From the NCBI GenBank assembly GCA_017521965.1, contig JAFXAY010000082.1, positions 1 to 45,443 on the forward strand: a DNA stretch of 45,443 nt. The letters are read 5' to 3'. This document shows, piece by piece, positions 41,084 through 45,443 of the stretch. The position numbers were made by a program, and so were the translations under genes. How positions within the stretch are numbered: the stretch's first letter is position 1; each line of letters begins with the position of its first letter. This DNA is from Tidjanibacter sp. Lineage in GTDB: Bacteria > Bacteroidota > Bacteroidia > Bacteroidales > Rikenellaceae. Under the pieces are notes generated by a model. It did no database searches and was not told where the DNA came from. It saw only the letters and a program-made list of their open reading frames with translations.

Positions 41084-41569
41084 TCACTTTTTGTCGTTTA
41101 ACATTTTTCTTACTTTGTCGATACCATAGGTAAATCTCGACTTGGCTGTGGAGATAGGCACATCAAGCACCTCGGCAATCTCGGCGAACGATAAATGTTG
41201 TGCAGTTCGCATCATAATCACCTCCGACTGCTCGGCGGGCAACTCACGGAGCAGCCTCTTGATACGTTCAACCTCTACTTCTGCCTCGTTCTCCTCGGCA
41301 ACATCGAACTTATCGCTCAATGGTACAACAGATAGGCTCCTTCGACGCTGGCGGTCGATGCAGAGATTACGCAAACTTCTTATCAAGAAACTACGCGGAG
41401 AGGCCACAGCAGAGATGTCGCTACTCGACGAGGCAAGCCTCACAAAGAGGTCCTGCACAGCATCTTCGGCATCGGCAGCAGAGCCAAGAGAAAACCTCGC
41501 AAACCTGTATAGGTCAGCTTGGTAAGCCTCAGCCCATCGGCCAATAATTTTGTTTCTTTCGGGTTTCAT
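41084..41569 (-). CDS. ECF-type RNA polymerase sigma factor
   Basis: The 161-aa protein has sigma region 2 (YRFARFSLGSAADAEDAVQD, then SPRSFLIRSLRNLCIDRQRR) and region 4 (LPAEQSEVIMMRTAQHLSF, then HTH AEVLDVPISTAKSR). The frame is open to 41611, but MKPERNKIIGRW at 41569 fits the family better. The downstream membrane anti-sigma gene is coupled by a 7-base gap. Two palindrome-like elements (41596-41605, 41632-41649) precede it and might be operators. Confidence 0.92.
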   Translation of the reverse strand: MKPERNKIIGRWAEAYQADLYRFARFSLGSAADAEDAVQDLFVRLASSSSDISAVASPRSFLIRSLRNLCIDRQRRRSLSVVPLSDKFDVAEENEAEVEVERIKRLLRELPAEQSEVIMMRTAQHLSFAEIAEVLDVPISTAKSRFTYGIDKVRKMLNDKK

Positions 41570-41667
41570 AATTTGTGAATAATTGTTCTGTTTCAAACAC
41601 GTGTTCACCAATTAAGACGACAAAAAGTGGCTTTGGACTTAAAGTCAAACGGAAATATGGAAAATAG

Positions 41668-42165
41668 TTACAGAATTTTCAGCGCAATGGCGGCGCAAGC
41701 CTCAGCATCGGCAAGGGCGTGGTGGTGGTCGGCAAGGTGATAGCCACACGCAGCAGCCGAGGTGTGAAGTTGATGGTTGGGCAGTTGTTTACCAAAGGCT
41801 CGGCGCGACGCAGCGAGGGTATCGAAGAAGGTGTACTCCTTGTGCGGCATACCGTAACTTGCCCTCACCGCACTCAGACAGCCACTATCGAAGCCTGCAT
41901 TGTGTGCCACAAGGGGCAACTCCTCAATCAGCGGCTCGATTTTGGCCCACACCTCGGGGAAGGTGGGGGCAGAGCAGGTATCGCAGTCGGTCAGACCGTG
42001 CACATTGGTGCAAAACCAGCTATAATAATTAGGTGTGGGGTGTATGAGGCTGTAAAACTTATCTACCACTACCCCATCGCGCACCACAACAACACCAACC
42101 GAGCATACACTCGACCGATTACCATTTGCAGTCTCAAAATCTATTGCAGCAAAATCTCTTAACAT
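41668..42165 (-). CDS. DnaQ-family 3'-5' exonuclease (DEDDh)
   Basis: The 165-aa protein consists of one exonuclease domain. ExoI: IDFETAN (Asp9, Glu11); ExoII: LVAHNAGFD; ExoIII: HHALADAEA with the histidine of the DEDDh class. Such stand-alone domains resemble the proofreading subunit of DNA polymerase III, but many act in RNA or DNA turnover; the exact role is open. It lies 51 bases after tsaC on the same strand and probably shares its transcript. Confidence 0.92.
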   Translation of the reverse strand: MLRDFAAIDFETANGNRSSVCSVGVVVVRDGVVVDKFYSLIHPTPNYYSWFCTNVHGLTDCDTCSAPTFPEVWAKIEPLIEELPLVAHNAGFDSGCLSAVRASYGMPHKEYTFFDTLAASRRAFGKQLPNHQLHTSAAACGYHLADHHHALADAEACAAIALKIL

Positions 42166-42216
42166 CTCTTGTAGGGTTGGGGTTACAGTTTATTCGGGCT
42201 ACCTTACCGAAGGGCA

Positions 42217-42777
42217 CTATCTAATCATTTTAAACAATCCCGTTCCGTCAATCATCATAATCGATGATGCGGTGCGGGTAGGATTTCCCTCGCACGAAGG
42301 GGGCACAACGAAATCCACACCACTCTTAATCTCGCTCGATATATCACCGAAACGGGTAGGAGTAGCCTCGCCCGAAATGTTGGCCGAAGTCGAAACAAGT
42401 GGTCGACAAAGCCTGCCAATCAATCGGCGACAGAAGTCGTGGTCGGGAACACGCACCGCCAAAGTGTGCTCCTCGGGGATAAGATTCTCGGCCACACCCA
42501 CAGCCTCGGGCATTATGAGCGTAAGGGGCGAGGTGGTGAGTTCCATCAGGTCCCACGCCACATCGGGTACGGTGCGGAAGTAGCGCCCCACCTTCTCCAC
42601 CCTGTCGAGCAGTATAATCATACCTTTCTTATTCACCGAGCGTTTGAGTGAGTAGATGCGCTCCACTGCTTCGGGGTTGGTGGCATCGCAGCCAATGCCC
42701 CATACCGTATCGGTCGGGTAGAGGATTATTCCTCCACGACGGAGCACCTCGACAGCCTCTTTGATAATCTCGTCCAT
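42217..42777 (-). CDS. tsaC: Threonylcarbamoyl-AMP synthase (Sua5/YciO/YrdC family)
   Basis: This enzyme makes threonylcarbamoyl-AMP for the t6A37 modification of ANN-decoding tRNAs. The 186-aa protein has GGIILYPTDTVWGIGCDA, KRSVNKKGM, PLTLIMP, LAVRVPDHDF and PLVSTSANISGEATP, all typical. It is the short form without a Sua5 C-terminal domain. The frame is open to 42810, but the -7 box at 42810-42817 would start RNA inside that extension, so MDEIIKEAVEVL at 42777 is the start. Confidence 0.95.
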   Translation of the reverse strand: MDEIIKEAVEVLRRGGIILYPTDTVWGIGCDATNPEAVERIYSLKRSVNKKGMIILLDRVEKVGRYFRTVPDVAWDLMELTTSPLTLIMPEAVGVAENLIPEEHTLAVRVPDHDFCRRLIGRLCRPLVSTSANISGEATPTRFGDISSEIKSGVDFVVPPSCEGNPTRTASSIMMIDGTGLFKMIR

Positions 42778-42809
42778 AGTAAATGATACTAAATTCCTAT
42801 TCTGACTCA

Positions 42810-42817
42810 CAAAAATA
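42810..42817 (-). promoter_or_regulatory. -7 box of tsaC
   Basis: Minus-strand TATTTTTG, exact consensus, with TTTA 21 bases upstream as a weak -33. RNA start near 42803. Confidence 0.55.
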
Positions 42818-42825
42818 TAGATTAT

Positions 42826-42856
42826 TTTGCCATTTTTGTAAAAAATGATAATTTTG
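42826..42856 (+). promoter_or_regulatory. Promoter of yebC
   Basis: TTTG at 42826-42829, 19 bases, TAATTTTG at 42849-42856: full consensus. RNA would start near 42863, 40 bases before the ATG. Confidence 0.8.
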
Positions 42857-42902
42857 TGGCACTTTACGACTACGAAAACATAATAAATAAAAACAATATA
42901 CT

Positions 42903-43631
42903 ATGGGAAGAGCTTTTGAATACCGCAAAGCGCGTAAGCTGAAACGCTGGGGCAATATGGCCCGTACATTTACCAAAATCGGCAAGGAGATTGAGATCGC
43001 TGTTAAGGCTGGTGGTCCCGACCCGGGCGGTAACACCCGTCTGAGAATCTTGATGCAGAACGCCAAGGCAGCCAATATGCCTAAGGAGAACGTAGAGCGC
43101 GCCATCAAGCGTGCTATCTCGAAGGATACTGCCGACTACAAGGAGATGGTATATGAGGGTTACGGTCCTTATGGTATCGCAATGATTGTCGAGACTATGA
43201 CCGACAACACCACCCGTACCGTTGCCAATGTTCGTGCCTGCTTCAACAAGTGCGGTGGTACGCTGGGCAATAGCGGTAGCGTAAGCTTTATGTTTGAGCA
43301 CCAGTGCGTATTTAAGACCCCCGCAAAGGAGGGTATCGATATGGAGGAGCTCGAACTCGACCTCATCGACCTCGACCTCTCGGAGATGTTCGTTGAGGAG
43401 GGTGTAATCAACATCTACGCCGCTTTCGAGGCTTACGGTAAGATTCAGGCCTACTTGGAGGAGCACGAGATGGAGATTATCAGCGGTGAGTTTATCCGCA
43501 TTCCCAACGACCAGAAGGAGCTCACTACCGAGCAGCGCGAGTCGATCAACAAACTCATCGAGCGCTTGGAGGAGGACGACGACGTTGTGAACGTATATCA
43601 CAATATGCAGGAAGAGGAGAGCGAGGAGTAA
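42903..43631 (+). CDS. yebC: YebC/PmpR-family protein
   Basis: The 242-aa protein opens MGRAFEYRKARKLKRWGNMA and has FTKIGKEIEIAVKAGGPDP, NMPKENVERAIKRA and YEGYGPYGIAMIVETMTDN, as YebC/TACO1 proteins do. The family was long called transcriptional regulators; recent work on homologues supports a role in translation, helping ribosomes through difficult stretches. The N-terminal MGRAFEYRK differs from the MAGHSKW start of E. coli YebC, as in other Bacteroidota. Monocistronic, bounded by its own promoter and a strong hairpin. Confidence 0.96.
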   Translation: MGRAFEYRKARKLKRWGNMARTFTKIGKEIEIAVKAGGPDPGGNTRLRILMQNAKAANMPKENVERAIKRAISKDTADYKEMVYEGYGPYGIAMIVETMTDNTTRTVANVRACFNKCGGTLGNSGSVSFMFEHQCVFKTPAKEGIDMEELELDLIDLDLSEMFVEEGVINIYAAFEAYGKIQAYLEEHEMEIISGEFIRIPNDQKELTTEQRESINKLIERLEEDDDVVNVYHNMQEEESEE

Positions 43632-43642
43632 TCGCATAACCT

Positions 43643-43689
43643 ATATAACAACAACGCCCGAAGAAAAACTTCGGGCGTTGTTGTTATAT
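43643..43689. terminator. Bidirectional terminator, 21-bp perfect stem
   Basis: 43643-43663 pairs exactly with 43669-43689 around the loop AAAAA. The GC core CGCCCGAAG lies next to the loop and the outer stem is A/T-rich. Between convergent yebC and the alpha/beta hydrolase gene. Confidence 0.93.
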
Positions 43690-43701
43690 GCAAGCATCTG
43701 C

Positions 43702-44676
43702 TTAGTAACCGAAATATGTTTTAGCAAACTTGAAAAACTCCTTGTAGTATTCGGCAGTCAGTTCTGGCGCACCATAGAGCGAATGGTCGGCCTCGGGGAA
43801 TAAGAATAGTGTATGCTCCACCCCGGCGGTTTCATAAGCCTCTTTCAGCACATCATAATTATACTTGCGCACAATCGGGTCTTTACCACCGTAAGCACCC
43901 AAGAGTGGCACACTCTCGGTGTCAACAAAGGTAATAGGCGAATAGTCGGCCAGGCTCTCGGCGATGGACTCACGCGTCACAGAGCCTGCATCTGCGGCCA
44001 CACCGGAGAGTGTTTGCAACAACTGACCACTCTCAATAACCTGCTCATCGGTGAGCGCATCGACATCCACTCCCAACACATTTGAAAGGTCGGCCGGTCC
44101 CACCATACTCACCACAAACTTAATAGGCACCACCGAACGCTCAGGCGACTTCAAGGCAAAGAGCATTGCCAGATGCGCCCCTGCGGACTGGCCACTAATG
44201 GCCATTTGGGAGATGTTGTAACCTCTTGCAGCCGCCTCGGATTTAATAGTGGCGATAGCAGCAGCAATATCGTCGAGCATAGCCTGAATAGAGGCCTCAT
44301 AGCTCTTGCCCAACAGGCGATAGTTCATAGTAGCGGTAATATACCCCTGCTTAGTCAATCGGTGGCACTCGTCGTCACGATCAGCCTTGTCGCCCCCAAG
44401 CCAACTACCACCATGTATGAAGAGTATGAGTCCAGCGTTTTCAGTAGGCCCTTCACTGGGATAATAGATATCCAGGCGGTGTCGTTCGTTATCACCATAG
44501 ACAACATTTTCTACCTTTATACCATCTTTTGCGCTCCACTCCTCATAGAAGCCACTCTCTCGGCTCTGCTTCTCCATACCGTGGGCAAATAGCACAAAGA
44601 AGAGAACAACCAAAACTACACCCAATCCTAAAATGGAGCCGAGTGCAATCAACAAAATCTTCATAAACTTTTTCAT
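43702..44676 (-). CDS. Membrane-anchored alpha/beta hydrolase (esterase/lipase-like)
   Basis: The 324-aa protein starts with one hydrophobic helix (about 6-31) that likely anchors it in the membrane with the enzyme outside the cytoplasm. The hydrolase core has the oxyanion HGGSW (88-92), nucleophile GQSAGAH (Ser164), Asp266 in GGKDP and His298 in EADHSLYG, a complete triad. This is the BD-FAE/esterase type, related to enzymes that remove acyl groups from sugars; the substrate is unknown. In-frame Met1 and Met5 are both possible starts. No partner gene shares its transcript. Confidence 0.92.
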   Translation of the reverse strand: MKKFMKILLIALGSILGLGVVLVVLFFVLFAHGMEKQSRESGFYEEWSAKDGIKVENVVYGDNERHRLDIYYPSEGPTENAGLILFIHGGSWLGGDKADRDDECHRLTKQGYITATMNYRLLGKSYEASIQAMLDDIAAAIATIKSEAAARGYNISQMAISGQSAGAHLAMLFALKSPERSVVPIKFVVSMVGPADLSNVLGVDVDALTDEQVIESGQLLQTLSGVAADAGSVTRESIAESLADYSPITFVDTESVPLLGAYGGKDPIVRKYNYDVLKEAYETAGVEHTLFLFPEADHSLYGAPELTAEYYKEFFKFAKTYFGY

Positions 44677-44722
44677 AATAGTAATAATGTTTGGACTATA
44701 TAATATAGACGACTAACGTCAC

Positions 44723-44730
44723 CAAATATA
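44723..44730 (-). promoter_or_regulatory. -7 box of the alpha/beta hydrolase gene
   Basis: Minus-strand TATATTTG, exact consensus, 46 bases before the ATG. No clear -33 element. Confidence 0.5.
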
Positions 44731-44783
44731 ACACTAAATATTGATTTTTGGAGCATTTATAGAATATCATATATCAAAAAAAC

Positions 44784-44808
44784 TGAGAGTAGTATCAAAC
44801 TACTCTCA
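44784..44808 (-). terminator. Terminator of guaA
   Basis: A perfect 10-bp stem (44784-44793 with 44799-44808), 5-base loop, followed on the minus strand by GTTTTTTTG. It lies 138 bases after the guaA stop, so the structured element at 44850-44911 would be part of the guaA transcript. Confidence 0.88.
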
Positions 44809-44849
44809 TTGTTTTCAAAAAAAGTCATATGATTGAGGAAATTTTAGGC

Positions 44850-44911
44850 GGAGGGGTCTGGGGAGCCGCGCAGCATACTTGTCGTATGTAAGCGGTTACC
44901 CAGGCCCCTCC
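44850..44911. other. Strongly structured element in the guaA 3' region
   Basis: An outer 13-bp stem (44850-44862 with 44899-44911, one G-U/T-G position) encloses CCGC/GCGG (44866-44869 with 44892-44895) and, inside that, CATAC/GTATG (44874-44878 with 44884-44888) around a 5-base loop. Short asymmetric internal loops separate the three helices. The GC-rich composition stands out in an A/T-rich gap, and no long T-run follows on either strand, so it is not an ordinary terminator. It lies between the guaA stop (44946) and the guaA terminator. It could be a small RNA, a processing or stability element, or a dispersed palindromic repeat. A TAAATTTG box (minus strand, 44917-44924) lies just upstream but without a good -33. 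Confidence 0.7.
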
Positions 44912-44945
44912 AACACCAAATTTACCAATCAGATGGCTTTTTTAC

Positions 44946-45443
44946 CTATTCCCACTCGATGGTAGCATTCGGCTTTGGCGACAAATCATAGCAAACACGA
45001 TTTACCGTCTTAACCTCTGCCAAGATGCGGTCGGTGATGCGCTGCAAGATGGGCCAATCGATCTGCTCGATTGTGGCAGTCATTGCATCGATAGTGTTCA
45101 CCGCACGGATAATCACGGGCCAGTCGAACGAGCGGGCATTGTCGCGCACACCCACCGACTTAAAGTCGGGCACTACGGTAAAGTACTGCCATACCGTCTT
45201 GTCCAAACCAGCCTTGGCAAACTCCTCGCGCAGGATAGCATCGCTCTCGCGTACTGCCTCCAAGCGGTCGCGAGTGATAGCGCCCAAGCACCTTACACCC
45301 AAACCGGGGCCGGGGAAGGGCTGACGATACACCATCTCGTAGGGCAAGCCAAGCTCAACACCGCAAGCGCGCACCTCATCTTTGAAGAGTTGGCGCAGGG
45401 GCTCAACGAGTTCGAATTTCATATCCTCAGGCAGACCGCCTAC
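44946..45443 (-). CDS. guaA: GMP synthase (glutamine-hydrolysing), C-terminal part only
   Basis: The reading frame runs to the window edge, so only the last 165 residues or so are present. They contain [40 protein letters not shown] and the final PPNATIEWE-like end (here KPNATIEWE), the GuaA C-terminal dimerisation domain. GuaA aminates XMP to GMP. The ATG at 45422 is internal and not a start. The catalytic glutaminase and ATP-pyrophosphatase domains would lie to the right of this window. Confidence 0.96.
   Translation of the reverse strand, partial: VGGLPEDMKFELVEPLRQLFKDEVRACGVELGLPYEMVYRQPFPGPGLGVRCLGAITRDRLEAVRESDAILREEFAKAGLDKTVWQYFTVVPDFKSVGVRDNARSFDWPVIIRAVNTIDAMTATIEQIDWPILQRITDRILAEVKTVNRVCYDLSPKPNATIEWE

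Noticed and set aside
44850-44911. tRNA or tmRNA-like gene
   Set aside because: The helices are nested in one stack with no T-loop (TTC) or 7-base anticodon loop, so the cloverleaf geometry is absent.

Overview
This is a chromosomal stretch from a member of the Bacteroidota, most likely the order Bacteroidales. The evidence is repeated Bacteroidota-type promoters (TTTG, 18-22 nt, TAnnTTTG), a BACON domain, many short-signal lipoproteins, the rpsF-rpsR-rplI cluster followed by a type B L31 gene, and GlgB, POT and LptB proteins of the kind found in gut Bacteroidales. An Alistipes/Rikenellaceae-like host is possible but cannot be proved from this sequence. There is no sign of a prophage, insertion sequence, integrase or CRISPR array. 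Most of the window is core housekeeping DNA with a few accessory genes.

Layout. 1-188: a hairpin and short tandem repeats. 189-8166: a GH9 glycosidase gene behind addB, with addB divergent from addA (double-strand-break repair). 8237-12074: glgB divergent from a POT peptide transporter gene. 12196-15921: an operon of an MBL-fold hydrolase, a B12-type radical SAM protein and an SDR oxidoreductase, function unknown. 15970-20471 (minus): nitrilase, lytic transglycosylase and uvrA. 20559-21671: a CvfB-like S1 RNA-binding protein. 21737-25400 (minus): an unknown lipoprotein, rsmA and recQ. 25492-28488: lptB-aroA-aroC. 28553-30298: yceD-rpmF-plsX, then tRNA-Arg(CCU). 30498-31628 (minus): ECF sigma factor plus four-TM protein. 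31784-34838 (minus): a DUF1593 lipoprotein and a carboxylesterase. 34984-36396 (minus): rpsF-rpsR-rplI-rpmE. 36585-37853: a BACON-transglutaminase lipoprotein. 38020-39731: adk and thiL, divergent. 39796-41569 (minus): a second ECF sigma factor with a large anti-sigma/LolA-like membrane protein. 41668-42777 (minus): exonuclease and tsaC. 42903-43631: yebC. 43702-44676 (minus): alpha/beta hydrolase. 44946-45443 (minus): the C-terminal part of guaA, cut by the window edge.

Gene organisation. All five strictly convergent gene pairs are separated by long, nearly perfect hairpins (15-27 bp) that can terminate both strands. Divergent pairs share compact, partly overlapping promoters, and several of these show that the longest possible start codon is wrong (addB, addA, cvfB, nitrilase, tsaC). 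No stretch over about 300 bases lacks a gene.

Most promising for new biology: (1) the sigma/anti-sigma pair at 39796-41569, where a zinc-finger anti-sigma head, one TM helix and a large LolA/RseB-like periplasmic part are in one polypeptide; (2) the MBL-radical SAM-SDR operon, whose radical SAM protein has a CX4CX2C cluster motif; (3) a strongly structured element at 44850-44911 in the guaA 3' region; (4) a carboxylesterase with a shortened Glu-His interval; (5) a POT transporter with Asn in place of the first Glu of ExxER.
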